DNA from: Bradyrhizobium jicamae
GTDB taxonomy: Bacteria > Pseudomonadota > Alphaproteobacteria > Rhizobiales > Xanthobacteraceae
Direction of reading: 5' to 3'
DNA length: 64,000 nt
Assembly: GCF_018130695.1 (NCBI RefSeq)
Contig: NZ_JAFCJX010000021.1
Coordinates: 1 to 64,000, forward strand
Below are positions 24,626 to 34,260 of the stretch, piece after piece. The translations under genes and the position numbers were made by a program. The number at the start of each line of letters is the position of its first letter. The first letter of the stretch is position 1. The notes under the pieces were generated by a model. It searched no databases and was not told the origin of the DNA. It worked only from the letters and a program-made list of their open reading frames with translations.

Positions 24626-26137
24626 TCAGCGCGAACCGGCGTCGCGTCCCGGCCTGACGTAGACGCTCTCGAACGGGCCGGCATAGGCCTCGGTCCAGCC
24701 GCGCTTGTCGATGAGGAAGCGCCGCAGCTGCTCATGCGCCCTCACCCAGAGCACCGCATCGATGTTGTATTTCGCGATCACGCCGTCCCAGGCGGCCTCG
24801 TCGATCTCCATGTGGACCAACTTGAAATAGTCGCGCAGCAGGTCGTCGGGATAGGCGGTTGCGGCGCGGCCGTCGACGAACACGGGCACGGTGCCGTGGG
24901 TGCGGAAGATCTGGTAGCCGCCGACGTTCCAGTGGTTGAGCACGCGCGCGCCGGCGAGATGGCTCTCGAGATAGCGGCCGTCCTGCTCGGTCAGCATGTC
25001 CGGCAGCGCGAGCGACGGTCTGACCAGCACGAAAGTGAGCGGCAGCGCGCATGCGCCCATGATGCCGGCCGCCAGCAGGGCGCCCTGTATCTTCGAAGCC
25101 GGCGCATCCCTGGACAGCAGCCGGTCGATATGCAGCGCCAGCGGCAGCGCCGAAAACAGGAAGAAGAACGCCATGTAGCGGAACTGATAGAGGCCGAGCA
25201 GGAGGAACAGCCAGGCCAGCAGCCGCGCTTCCAGCGGCACGCGCGTGGCGCGACCGAAGCGCAGCTCGAAGGCCACGAACACGGCGATGACGATCATGCC
25301 GGGAATGCTGCCGGGCAGGCGGATGTTCTCGTAGTAGGACAGCCACTCGCCGATATTGGCCTGCACGAAATGGCCGAGCGTCGCGGTGACGCCGGCATAG
25401 ATATGCCAGCCGAGCGGATTGACGAGGATCGCGAGCGCGCAGCCGATGCCGGTCAGCGCGTGGGTCCGGACGTCGGCCCAGTCCCGCCGCAGCAGGGCGA
25501 CGGCCCCAAACAGGCCGACGATCAGGAATCCGATGACGAAGCCGCCGTGCAGATTGGCCCATAGCACCATCGCCGGCGGCAGCAGGAACCAGCGCGTTCG
25601 CCGCAGGCATTCGGCGGTGAACATCACGGCAAACAGCATCGTCGGCGTGTTCGGCGACGCCGCAAGATACATGTTCGGCGCGGCCTCGAAGGCCGGATAG
25701 AGCACGCAGGCGATGAAGACGGCGATGCAGGTGGCGATCCCTGATGCGCCGGCGCGCAGGCAGATCGAGGTGAGATATCCGACGATCACGGCGCCGCAGG
25801 CGACCGTGAACAGCACGAGCCCGGCAAAACCCGCATGCTGATAGATCACGCTGGCGATGACGTCCCAGAGCCAGGACAGGTTGAACCAGCGCTTGTCGCC
25901 GAGCGTGAATGCCCAGGGATCCTGGACCGGAATCGCTCTGCGCTCCCTGATCAGATCGCCGGCGGCGAGGTGCCAGCCGAGGTCGTAATGGCCGAGCAGC
26001 AGCGCGCCGTTGCACAGATAGAACAGGCAGGCAAAGGAGATCAGGAAGACGTAGACGCCCGAATGCAGCAGCGCAGGCTTGATCGTCTCCGGCGTCCTGT
26101 CGAGCCTGGAGATGCCCCACGCTTCGAGCGCATCCAT
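24626..26137 (-). CDS. Polytopic membrane protein, probable GT-C-like
   Basis: From the ATG at 26137 (GAGGG upstream) the protein is 503 residues with about eleven hydrophobic helices. The first loop (LGHYDLGWHLAAGDLIRERR) has the acidic and histidine residues typical of GT-C glycosyltransferases, and a soluble C-terminal portion (about 380-503: NHWNVGGYQIFRTHGTVPVF, FVDGRAATAYPDDLLRDY) follows. The VDGRxxxYP segment recurs in many uncharacterised bacterial membrane proteins of this shape. Donor and acceptor unknown. It lies upstream of the GT22-like gene on the same strand (121 bp gap). Confidence 0.6.
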   Translation of the reverse strand: MDALEAWGISRLDRTPETIKPALLHSGVYVFLISFACLFYLCNGALLLGHYDLGWHLAAGDLIRERRAIPVQDPWAFTLGDKRWFNLSWLWDVIASVIYQHAGFAGLVLFTVACGAVIVGYLTSICLRAGASGIATCIAVFIACVLYPAFEAAPNMYLAASPNTPTMLFAVMFTAECLRRTRWFLLPPAMVLWANLHGGFVIGFLIVGLFGAVALLRRDWADVRTHALTGIGCALAILVNPLGWHIYAGVTATLGHFVQANIGEWLSYYENIRLPGSIPGMIVIAVFVAFELRFGRATRVPLEARLLAWLFLLLGLYQFRYMAFFFLFSALPLALHIDRLLSRDAPASKIQGALLAAGIMGACALPLTFVLVRPSLALPDMLTEQDGRYLESHLAGARVLNHWNVGGYQIFRTHGTVPVFVDGRAATAYPDDLLRDYFKLVHMEIDEAAWDGVIAKYNIDAVLWVRAHEQLRRFLIDKRGWTEAYAGPFESVYVRPGRDAGSR

Positions 26138-26597
26138 CGAGAAACCCTCATGATCGCAGCGAGCCTTCCTGGCCCGCATCGCGCGATGCAGACGTCCCCG
26201 TTTTAGAGGTGCGCGGTCTAAGGCTGGGTAAAGGCCGGCCTTGCAATCTGATCAAGGTGTACGAAGGCGATCGTTGGTTAAGGAATTGTTAGCGGAACGC
26301 AGCTGACGATTTCGTGCCAGCGATCGCGTCGCTGCGAATCGGTGCGTCATTATTCGGCATTCTGGGCAATTCTCGTGCACGCATTCCTTAATCGTTCTCC
26401 ACAGCCTCCAAGGGAACCCGCTCACAATCCGGTGAATCCTCGAAAGCTGCCGCGAATTCAGTGCGATAGGCTTGTGTGACATTGAGCCGCCGCGAAACGG
26501 ATTGCATCGCAGCAATCAGAATTTATTTTCTGTTCATCGCCGGTGCGGTGTTCGCGCCGGTTTGTTTGTGTTCACACCAATAGGGGCGATTCTTTCA
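26138..26597. other. Gene-free stretch before the RND operon
   Basis: This 460-bp divergent intergenic region must hold promoters for the membrane protein (minus) and the RND operon (plus). No regulator gene or convincing ORF is present. It is locally AT-richer than its surroundings (around 26270-26400 and 26515-26600). One TTAA-N7-TTAG sequence at 26278-26292 resembles a CtrA box but is incomplete. Confidence 0.5.
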
Positions 26598-27806
26598 ATG
26601 TCTGGACGACGCGCGCAATCGGCATGCATTCTTTTGATGCTGGCCGTCACAGCGCCACTGCTGGCTGGCTGCGATCAAGCGAATACGGCAACGGCTGCGG
26701 CACAGACGCCGGAGCCCGATGTCAGCGTCGTCACCGTGAAGCCGCAGGCGCGCGCGATGCTGCGCGAGCTGCCGGGCCGCATCGCGCCGACCCGCGTCGC
26801 CGACGTGCGGCCGCGCGTCTCCGGCATCATCGTCAACCGCATGTTCCACCAGGGCACCGAGGTGGAGGCCGGCGATCCGCTGTATCAGCTCGATCCGCGT
26901 CCGTTCGAGGTGGAGGTGCAGTCGACCGAGGCGGCGCTGATGCGCGCCAAGGCGGTGCAGGAGCAGGCCACGCTGCAGGCGCGCCGCATCGCGACGCTGT
27001 TCGCCCAGAAGGCCACGCCGGAAGCCGAGAACGAGAAGGCGATCGCCAATTTGAAGCAGGCCGAGGCCGACGTGCAGGGCCGCGAAGCCGAGGTCGCGCG
27101 CGCAAAACTCAATCTGGATTACACGACGATCCGCGCGCCGATCGACGGCATCGTCGGCGCAGCCCTGGTCAGCGAGGGCGCACTGGTGGTGCAGAACGAC
27201 ACCACGAGCCTCGCCACCATCCAGCAGCTCGATCCGATCTATGCCGACTTCCAGCAGTCGGTCACCGAGATGAACCAGCTGCGCCGCGCTTTCGAGAGCG
27301 GCGATCTCGACCGCATCGCGCCCGACGCGATGAAGGTCCGTCTCGTGCTCGACGACGGCTCGATCTACAAGTTGCCGGGCAAGCTGCTGTTTTCCGAAGC
27401 CAAGGTCGACGCCTATACCGGCCAGGTGACTTTGCGCGGCGAGTTTCCCAATCCGAAGCGCGAATTGCTGCCGGGCATGTATGTCCGCGTGCTGATCGAG
27501 CAGGGCATCGACACCGATGCGATTGCCGTGCCGCAGCAGGCGATCCAGCGCAATGGCGGCGGCGGCAGCGAGGTGTTCGTGGTCAAGCCCGACAACCTCG
27601 TCGCGGTGCAGCCGGTGCGCACCGGCTCGCTGCAGGGCGGCCAGTGGTTCGTCACCGACGGCCTCAAGGCCGGCGACCGCGTCGTGGTCGAGGGCTTCCA
27701 GAAATTCGCCGCCGGCGACAAGGTGAAGCCGCAGGCCTGGCGCGAGGTCGACGCCGCCGCGGCCGGGACGCTCGACGCGAAACACACCGCGCACGCGGTC
27801 CGGTAA
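26598..27806 (+). CDS. RND efflux periplasmic adaptor lipoprotein (AcrA/MexA type)
   Basis: The 402-residue membrane-fusion protein starts MSGRRAQSACILLMLAV and has a lipobox LLAGC (lipidated Cys near residue 23). The barrel-sandwich half motifs VRPRVSGIIVNRMFHQGTEV and LDYTTIRAPIDGIVGAALVS flank a coiled-coil hairpin (about 95-165). The beta-barrel and membrane-proximal domains follow (PNPKRELLPGMYVRVLIEQG). It links the inner-membrane pump to an outer-membrane channel, which is not encoded nearby. The pump gene starts 5 bp downstream, so they form one operon. Confidence 0.94.
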   Translation: MSGRRAQSACILLMLAVTAPLLAGCDQANTATAAAQTPEPDVSVVTVKPQARAMLRELPGRIAPTRVADVRPRVSGIIVNRMFHQGTEVEAGDPLYQLDPRPFEVEVQSTEAALMRAKAVQEQATLQARRIATLFAQKATPEAENEKAIANLKQAEADVQGREAEVARAKLNLDYTTIRAPIDGIVGAALVSEGALVVQNDTTSLATIQQLDPIYADFQQSVTEMNQLRRAFESGDLDRIAPDAMKVRLVLDDGSIYKLPGKLLFSEAKVDAYTGQVTLRGEFPNPKRELLPGMYVRVLIEQGIDTDAIAVPQQAIQRNGGGGSEVFVVKPDNLVAVQPVRTGSLQGGQWFVTDGLKAGDRVVVEGFQKFAAGDKVKPQAWREVDAAAAGTLDAKHTAHAVR

Positions 27807-27811
27807 TTCCG

Positions 27812-30800
27812 ATGCCCGCTTTCTTCATCGACAGGCCGATCTTCGCCTGGGTCGTCGCGCTTTTCATTTGCTTGATCGGCGCGATCTCGATCCCGCTGCT
27901 CGCCGTCGCGCAATATCCGATCATCGCGCCGCCCTCGATCTCGATCTCGACGAGCTATCCCGGCGCGTCGCCGGAGAACCTCTACAACAGCGTGACGCGG
28001 CTGATCGAGGAGGAGCTCAACGGCGCCGCCAACATCCTCAACTTCGAATCGACCAGCGACTCGCTCGGCCAGGTCGAGATCATCGCCAACTTCAAGCCGG
28101 GCACCGACACCGGCTCGGCCTCGGTCGAAGTGCAGAACCGCCTCAAGCGCGTCGAGGCGCGCCTTCCCCGCGCCGTGATCCAGCAGGGCATCCTGGTCGA
28201 GGAAGCCTCCTCCGCCGTGCTGCAGATCATCACGCTGAAATCGACCGACGGCAGCCTCGATGAAGTCGGCCTCGGCGACTTCATGATCCGCAACGTGCTG
28301 GGCGAAGTGCGCCGCATTCCCGGCGTCGGCCGCGCCACGCTCTATTCGACCGAGCGTTCGCTCCGCATCTGGATCGACCCGGCAAAGCTGGTCGGCTATG
28401 GCCTGACCGCCGACGACGTCAACAAGGCGATCACCGCGCAGAACGCCCAGGTCGCCTCCGGCAGCATCGGCGCCGAGCCGAGCACGAACACGCAGAAGAT
28501 TTCGGCGCAGGTGCTGGTCAAGGGCCAGCTGTCCTCGCCCGACGAGTTCGGCGCCATCATCCTGCGCGCCAATGCCGATGGCTCGACCGTCCGCCTGCGC
28601 GACGTCGCGCGCATCGAGGTCGGCGGCCTCAGCTATCAGTTCAACACCCGCCTCAACGGCAAACCGACCGCGGGCCTGTCGGTGCTGCTGTCGCCGAAGG
28701 GCAATGCGCTGGCGACCGCGAGCGCGGTCGAAGCCAAGATGAAGGAGCTGTCGCGCTTCTTCCCGGCCAATATTGCCTACGAGATCCCCTACAACATCAC
28801 GCCGGTGGTCGAAGCCTCGATCGAGAAGGTGCTGATGACGCTGGTCGAGGCGGTCGTGCTGGTCTTCATCGTGATGTTCCTGTTCCTGCAGAACATCCGG
28901 TACACCATCATCCCGACCATCGTGGTGCCCGTGGCGCTGCTCGGCGCCTGCGCGACGCTCTATGTTGTCGGCTTCTCCGTCAACATGCTGACCATGTTCG
29001 GCATGGTGCTGGCGGTCGGCATCCTCGTCGACGACGCCATCGTCGTGGTCGAGAACGTCGAGCGCATCATGGCGGAGGAGGGCCTGCCGCCGAAGGAGGC
29101 CACCAAGAAGGCGATGTCGCAGATCACCGGCGCCATCATCGGCATCACGCTGGTGCTGATGGCGGTGTTCGTGCCGATGGCGTTCTTCCCCGGCTCGGTC
29201 GGCATCATCTACCGCCAGTTCTCCGTCACCATGGTCGCCGCGATCGGCTTCTCGGCGCTGCTGGCGCTGTCGCTGACGCCGGCGCTGTGCGCGACGCTGC
29301 TCAAGCCGGTCGAGAAGGGCCACGGCCATGCGCGCAAGGGCGTGTTCGGCTGGTTCAACCGCGTGCTCGACTCCAGCCGCGACGGCTATACCCGCACGGT
29401 GAAGGGCTCGCTGAAGCGCACCGGCCGCCTGATGGCGATCTACGCCATCCTGTTCGCCGGCGTCGCCTGGGGTTTTGTCCGTTTGCCCGGCGGCTTCCTG
29501 CCGGTCGACGACCAGGGCTTCATCACGACCGACGTGCAGACGCCGTCGGAATCGTCCTACGCGCGCACCGAAGCCGCCGTCGAGAAGGTCGAAAAATATC
29601 TGCTCGCGCGCGACGGCATCGAGAACGTCACCTTCCTGACCGGCTTTAGCTTCCTTGGCCAGGGCATGAACACCGCGCAGGCCTTCATCACGCTGAAGGA
29701 CTGGGCGGAGCGCGGCGAGAAGGATTCCGCGGCCGCCATCGTTGCCGACATCAACCGCGAACTGTCGTCGATCCGCGACGCCCGGATCTCGGCGCTGCAG
29801 CCGCCGCCGATCGACAACCTCGGCAACTCGTCGGGCTTCTCGTTCCGCCTGCAGGATCGCGGCCAGAAGGGTTATGCCGCGCTGATCGCCGCAAGCGACC
29901 GCCTGATCGCGGAAGCCAATGCCAGCCCGATCCTGCAGAAGGTCTATGTCGAAGGCCTGCCGCCGGCGCCGCAGGTCAATCTGATGATCGACCGCGAGAA
30001 GGCGGGCGCGTTCGGCGTCACCTTCGAGGACATCAACCAGACGATCTCGACCAATCTCGGCTCGAACTACATCAACGACTTCCCGAACCGCGGCCGCATG
30101 CAGCGCGTGATCGTGCAGGCGGACAAGACCAGCCGCATGAATGCGGACGACATCCTGAATTACAACGTCAAGAACAGCCGCGGCCAGCTGGTGCCGTTCT
30201 CGGCTTTCGCCACCATCGAGTGGACCAAGGGACCCACTCAAATTGCCGGCTTCAACTATTATCCGGCGGTGCGCATCTCCGGCGAGGCGAAGCCCGGCTT
30301 CACCTCGGGCGATGCGATCTCCGAGATGGAGCGGCTCGCCGACAAATTGCCGCGCGGCTTCGGTTACGAATGGACCGGACAGTCGCTGCAGGAAAAGCTG
30401 TCGGGCTCGCAGGCGCCGTTCCTGCTCGGCCTCTCGGTGCTTGTCGTGTTCCTGCTGCTCGCCGCGCTCTATGAGAGCTGGACGATTCCGATTGCGGTGC
30501 TGCTCACCGTGCCGCTCGGCATTCTCGGCGCCGTGGTCGCCGCGACGTTCCGCGGCCTGCCCAACGACGTCTATTTCACCGTCGGCCTGATCACCATCAT
30601 CGGTCTCGCGGCCAAGGACGCCATCCTGATCATCGAGTTCGCCAAGGATCTGCGCGCGCAAGGCAAGCCGCTGGTGGAAGCGACGATCGAGGCGTGCAGC
30701 CTCCGTTTCCGTCCGATCCTGATGACCGGCCTTGCCTTCGTCTGCGGCGTGCTGCCGATGGTGGTCGCGACCGGCGCCGGCGGCGCCAGCCAGCAGGCGC

Positions 30801-30970
30801 TCGGCACGAGCGTCATGGGCGGCATGATCGCGGTGGTCATCCTCGCGCTGCTGCTGGTCCCCGTGTTCTTCGTCAGCGTCCAGCGCGTGCTGGCCGGCGA
30901 CCGGGAGCCGAAAGTGACGGAGAACGCGGAAGCGTACGGTCCGCCGGCGTCGGCCAGCACCGGCCGCTAG
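27812..30970 (+). CDS. RND multidrug efflux pump, HAE1 family (AcrB/MexB type)
   Basis: The 1052-residue inner-membrane transporter begins MPAFFIDRPIFAWVVALFIC, the AcrB-type start. Helix 4 carries GILVDDAIVVVENVERIM with the two proton-relay aspartates, and helix 10 has GLAAKDAILIIEFAK with the relay lysine. Large periplasmic loops follow helices 1 and 7, giving the usual twelve-helix layout, and length is normal for the family. It acts as a trimer with the upstream adaptor to pump hydrophobic compounds out. No local regulator or outer-membrane factor gene is present. Confidence 0.95.
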   Translation: MPAFFIDRPIFAWVVALFICLIGAISIPLLAVAQYPIIAPPSISISTSYPGASPENLYNSVTRLIEEELNGAANILNFESTSDSLGQVEIIANFKPGTDTGSASVEVQNRLKRVEARLPRAVIQQGILVEEASSAVLQIITLKSTDGSLDEVGLGDFMIRNVLGEVRRIPGVGRATLYSTERSLRIWIDPAKLVGYGLTADDVNKAITAQNAQVASGSIGAEPSTNTQKISAQVLVKGQLSSPDEFGAIILRANADGSTVRLRDVARIEVGGLSYQFNTRLNGKPTAGLSVLLSPKGNALATASAVEAKMKELSRFFPANIAYEIPYNITPVVEASIEKVLMTLVEAVVLVFIVMFLFLQNIRYTIIPTIVVPVALLGACATLYVVGFSVNMLTMFGMVLAVGILVDDAIVVVENVERIMAEEGLPPKEATKKAMSQITGAIIGITLVLMAVFVPMAFFPGSVGIIYRQFSVTMVAAIGFSALLALSLTPALCATLLKPVEKGHGHARKGVFGWFNRVLDSSRDGYTRTVKGSLKRTGRLMAIYAILFAGVAWGFVRLPGGFLPVDDQGFITTDVQTPSESSYARTEAAVEKVEKYLLARDGIENVTFLTGFSFLGQGMNTAQAFITLKDWAERGEKDSAAAIVADINRELSSIRDARISALQPPPIDNLGNSSGFSFRLQDRGQKGYAALIAASDRLIAEANASPILQKVYVEGLPPAPQVNLMIDREKAGAFGVTFEDINQTISTNLGSNYINDFPNRGRMQRVIVQADKTSRMNADDILNYNVKNSRGQLVPFSAFATIEWTKGPTQIAGFNYYPAVRISGEAKPGFTSGDAISEMERLADKLPRGFGYEWTGQSLQEKLSGSQAPFLLGLSVLVVFLLLAALYESWTIPIAVLLTVPLGILGAVVAATFRGLPNDVYFTVGLITIIGLAAKDAILIIEFAKDLRAQGKPLVEATIEACSLRFRPILMTGLAFVCGVLPMVVATGAGGASQQALGTSVMGGMIAVVILALLLVPVFFVSVQRVLAGDREPKVTENAEAYGPPASASTGR

Positions 30971-31030
30971 GCGAGCGCATCGGGATCATCTAGGATCAAG
31001 CCCAGCTGTACTAGCCTGGGTGCGTTCTCC

Positions 31031-32305
31031 ATGACCGGACGCGGCTTCACAGGACTGCTTTGCGCCGCCTGCGCAGCGGCAATTCCCTTCATTCTGGATG
31101 CGTTCACACTGAGTTCGCATCGAGCCTTCGCCCAGGCCGCACCGGCCTCACAAGATGCCGGTCCACGCTTCCGCGCGGACGGCCCGAATGCGGACGCGTT
31201 CGGCCGCAAGGAGGGATATCCGAGTTGCAAGGGAATTGCCTATGTCAGCGAGACGCGCTGCCGCGTCGGTGCGTTGAGCCGCTATGACACGCTGTTTCCT
31301 GCGCGCACCATCGCCGCCCCGAAGCAATCGGCGCCGCTCGCGCGCGCAGCCAGCGAACCCGTCATTCGCTACGGCTTCGCCGGGCTCGAGCTATCGCTCG
31401 ACGACTACCTCGATCGTCACCCGGTCACCGGCCTCCTGATTGCGAAAGACAATACGATTCTGGTCGAACGTTACCAATACGATCGCACCGACAGGGATCG
31501 ACTGGCATCCTTCTCCCTGGCGAAGTCCATGGTTGCACTGCTGATCGGCATCGCCGTGAAAGAGGGCGCCATCCGGTCCATCGATGACCTTGCGGAAGCC
31601 TATGTCCCTGGTTTGCAGGATACCGAATACGGCCGCACGCCGATCAAGGCGTTGCTGCTGATGGCCTCAGGCGTCGCCTTCTCGGAGGACTACGACAGCA
31701 AAACCAGCGATATCAACAAACTGGCGCGCCTGACGCTCGAGAGCCCGGCCGGCAGCCTCGCCGCGGTGAAGGAGTTCAACACCCGCCGTTCCCCGCCGGG
31801 CACGCGCTTCTCCTACGCGTCGGCTGAAACGCTGGTCCTCGGTCTCGTGCTTGCGGCTGCCACGAAGCGAACCGTGTCCGACTATGCCGCCGAAAAACTC
31901 TGGCAGCCGCTGGGGGCGGAGGCCGATGCGACATGGATCATCGATGCGACCGGGCAGGAAGTCACCTTTGCCTATGTCAATGCGGTGCTGCGCGACTGGG
32001 CGCGTCTCGGCCTGATGCTGGCCAATCGCGGCACGTGGCAGGGCAAAACGGTCGTCCCCGAGGACTGGCTCGCGGCGTCGGCCACGGATGCGCTTCCGAC
32101 CGATTCACCGCTGGCGAAGTACGGCTATCAGATCTGGTATTCCGCAGACACAAGACGTTTTTCGCTGCGCGGCCTTCGCGGCCAGTTCGTCTTCGTCGAT
32201 CCGGACCTGAAGCTCGTTCTCGTGCAGACCGCGCTCAGCAGTAGCCCGCCTGAGGCCGCCGAGCTGTTCGCTCTCTGGAACGCGATGAGAGCACAGGTCA
32301 AGTAG
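31031..32305 (+). CDS. Exported serine hydrolase, beta-lactamase/EstB-like family
   Basis: This 424-residue protein has a signal peptide (MTGRGFTGLLCAACAAAIPF start, likely cleavage near SHRAFAQ) and a class C beta-lactamase/penicillin-binding fold. The catalytic SxxK is in LASFSLAKSMVALLIG. The second motif is FSYASAETLVLG (Tyr-Ala-Ser rather than YxN), and a late RGLRGQFVFVDPDLKLVL replaces the KTG box. These changes are typical of family VIII esterases and 6-aminohexanoate-dimer-hydrolase-like enzymes rather than true beta-lactamases. Substrate not determinable. Monocistronic. Confidence 0.82.
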   Translation: MTGRGFTGLLCAACAAAIPFILDAFTLSSHRAFAQAAPASQDAGPRFRADGPNADAFGRKEGYPSCKGIAYVSETRCRVGALSRYDTLFPARTIAAPKQSAPLARAASEPVIRYGFAGLELSLDDYLDRHPVTGLLIAKDNTILVERYQYDRTDRDRLASFSLAKSMVALLIGIAVKEGAIRSIDDLAEAYVPGLQDTEYGRTPIKALLLMASGVAFSEDYDSKTSDINKLARLTLESPAGSLAAVKEFNTRRSPPGTRFSYASAETLVLGLVLAAATKRTVSDYAAEKLWQPLGAEADATWIIDATGQEVTFAYVNAVLRDWARLGLMLANRGTWQGKTVVPEDWLAASATDALPTDSPLAKYGYQIWYSADTRRFSLRGLRGQFVFVDPDLKLVLVQTALSSSPPEAAELFALWNAMRAQVK

Positions 32306-32438
32306 GCGGCATCCGCCGGCGCGCAGCTACGCTGAATGTCAGATGAACCCCGGCTTGCTTTCCCGCGACGGGCAATCCAGATTGCATCTCTGGATTGAAC
32401 AGGGGAGGCGCAGGCAACCTGCGCATTGACGGCAGGCG

Positions 32439-33563
32439 ATGCGTCCGACCGATATCTCGATCTCGAACTACCGTTCGATTCGCCGGCTCTTCATGCCCAT
32501 CCAGCCGCTCTCCGTCTTCGTCGGCGAGAATGGCGTCGGCAAATCCAATCTCTACAAATCCCTGTCGCTGCTGCGTGACGCGGCGACAGGCCGGATTACC
32601 CGCACCATCGCCGACGAAGGCGGGCTGAGCTCAGTCTGCTGGTCCGGCATCCGCAAGCGCGGCGAGGATGGCCGGCTGCGCCTGGCGGTCAGATTCGACA
32701 ATTTCAGATACTCCATTGAACTCGGATTTCCCGCGCCGACGGAGGCGGCCTTTTCAAGCGAGCCGATGATCAAGTCAGAACGCATCGAGGCCACCCGGGG
32801 GAAGCGAACAGTTCTGATGATGGAGCGGACCAATGCGCTCGTCAGCGTCCGCGATGAGAACGGCTCGTGGAGCGACCACAAGGATGCGCTGCTGCCGTCG
32901 GAAACCGCGCTTGCGAATTTTACGAACGGCAAGGGATGTCCCGAGATCGACCTGATCAGAAACACGATGCTGGGCTGGCGATTCTATCACGACTTCCGCA
33001 CCGATCCGGCGTCGCCGATCCGAAAGCCTTGCCTCGCGATCACGACGCCGTCGCTGAGCGCCGACGGCAGCGATCTGGCCGCGGCCCTCGCAACACTCTT
33101 CGCGATCAGGGACGATGCCAAGGACCTGCAAGACGCAATCCGGGATGCATTCCCGGGCGCCCAGCTCTACGCAGGGGAAGCACATGGCCTGTGCGGATTC
33201 GAGCTGAAGCTGCCGGATATGCCGCGTCCGTTCAGCGCCCACGAACTATCCGACGGGACGCTGAAATATATCTGTCTGCTCGCCGTGTTCATGGGCTACC
33301 GGCTGCCGCCCTTCATCGCGCTGAACGAGCCCGAGACCAGCCTGCATCCGTCGCTGCTGGCGCCGCTGGCGCGGCTGATCGCCAAGGCCTCCACGCGCGC
33401 CGACGTCTGGATCGTCACGCATTCGGAAGCTCTGATGGAGGCGCTGCGCAACGAGAGCTCGGTCCCGCTGCGCCGGGTGATCAAGGACAAGGGTGCCACG
33501 GTCATCGAAGGCCTGACCCTCGGCGGCGAATTTCGCGACGAGGAAGATGACGAGGAGGACTAG
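32439..33563 (+). CDS. Stand-alone SMC/OLD-like AAA ATPase
   Basis: The 374-residue protein opens with SNYRSIRR followed by Walker A FVGENGVGKSNLYKSL. It has an ABC-like signature HELSDGTLKYICLLA, Walker B FIALNEPETSLHPSLLAPLA and the switch region WIVTHSEALMEAL. This is the AAA_21/AAA_15 group that includes OLD and retron/abortive-infection ATPases. The C-terminus is very acidic (EFRDEEDDEED). No Toprim nuclease domain or adjacent effector is encoded, so a defence role is not supported by context. It is flanked by unrelated metabolic genes. Confidence 0.8.
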   Translation: MRPTDISISNYRSIRRLFMPIQPLSVFVGENGVGKSNLYKSLSLLRDAATGRITRTIADEGGLSSVCWSGIRKRGEDGRLRLAVRFDNFRYSIELGFPAPTEAAFSSEPMIKSERIEATRGKRTVLMMERTNALVSVRDENGSWSDHKDALLPSETALANFTNGKGCPEIDLIRNTMLGWRFYHDFRTDPASPIRKPCLAITTPSLSADGSDLAAALATLFAIRDDAKDLQDAIRDAFPGAQLYAGEAHGLCGFELKLPDMPRPFSAHELSDGTLKYICLLAVFMGYRLPPFIALNEPETSLHPSLLAPLARLIAKASTRADVWIVTHSEALMEALRNESSVPLRRVIKDKGATVIEGLTLGGEFRDEEDDEED

Positions 33564-33632
33564 GACGCGCACTCACAAATCATTCGCGATGTCCGCATTG
33601 CCGCAGCCGGGATCAGCACCGTGGTTCGTCTG

Positions 33633-34076
33633 TCAGCCCCCGGGGCCGTCCTTCATGATGTAGCCCATCAGGTCGTCCACGTTGTGTTCCAAATCTCGGA
33701 TGATGTCCTTGACGACGTCTCCGACCGAGATGACGCCCACGAGCTTGCCCGCGTCCAGCACTGGCAGATGGCGAAAACCGCGCACAGCCATCATTGCCAT
33801 GCAGGCTTGCAGCGGATCGTCCGGCTTTACCGTCACCGGGTTGCGCGTCATCACCTGGCCCACCGGCGTCTGCTTCGCATCGAGTCCTGGCAGTAGCACT
33901 TTGATGGCGCAGTCACCCTGGGTCACGATACCGACCAGCACGCTGTCGTCGATCACCAGCACGGACCGGACCCGGTTGTCGCGCATCTGGAGCAGGGCTT
34001 CGACGACCATGTTGTCGGAACGAACATGGATCAGGGCACGGCTCTTGTGGGCCAGAGCGCTTTTTACTGTGCTCAT
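33633..34076 (-). CDS. Two-CBS-domain protein
   Basis: This 147-residue protein is a Bateman module: CBS 1 (about 10-70, MVVEALLQMRDNRVRSVLVI then GIVTQGDCAIKVL) and CBS 2 (about 76-135, VGQVMTRNPVTVKPDDPLQA then VGVISVGDVVKDII). It should bind adenine nucleotides or related ligands as an energy sensor. Such stand-alone CBS proteins are common in rhizobia. Target unknown. It is convergent with the AAA ATPase gene (69 bp apart). Confidence 0.9.
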   Translation of the reverse strand: MSTVKSALAHKSRALIHVRSDNMVVEALLQMRDNRVRSVLVIDDSVLVGIVTQGDCAIKVLLPGLDAKQTPVGQVMTRNPVTVKPDDPLQACMAMMAVRGFRHLPVLDAGKLVGVISVGDVVKDIIRDLEHNVDDLMGYIMKDGPGG

Positions 34077-34260
34077 CGATCTCGCCTCGTGGGCTCTGTT
34101 CTGCCCCGCCTAGATGATCCGCATTGAAGGTTAGTCAAAATATCTCGCCTTGTCAGCACCGCGCCGATGTCGCCTTTGGGACGCAATCATCCTTTGGTTC
34201 GGCGCGGATGCGACCAGACTTTGCACAACGAGCAAAGGCCCCAACCCTGTGAGGGGATCC

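Noticed and set aside
26278..26292. TTAA-N7-TTAG resembling a CtrA binding site
   Set aside because: The second half-site is not TTAA and there is no supporting site or cell-cycle gene beside it.
26252..26515. 87-codon minus-strand frame before the RND operon, considered as a regulator
   Set aside because: No helix-turn-helix pattern or convincing start; low coding quality in a promoter region.
27413..30661. 1082-codon open frame antisense to the RND pump gene
   Set aside because: High-GC codon bias leaves the antisense frame open. Its composition (rich in D, R, H, A, Q) is not protein-like, and the plus-strand frame encodes a full AcrB-type protein.
26543..30970. 1475-codon frame that could look like an adaptor-pump fusion
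   Set aside because: The first part reads the adaptor gene in the wrong frame; the real pump starts at 27812 and the adaptor ends at 27806 in another frame.
31031..32305. Serine hydrolase considered as a beta-lactamase resistance gene
   Set aside because: YxN and KTG motifs are replaced (YAS, LRG), pointing to an esterase or amidase.
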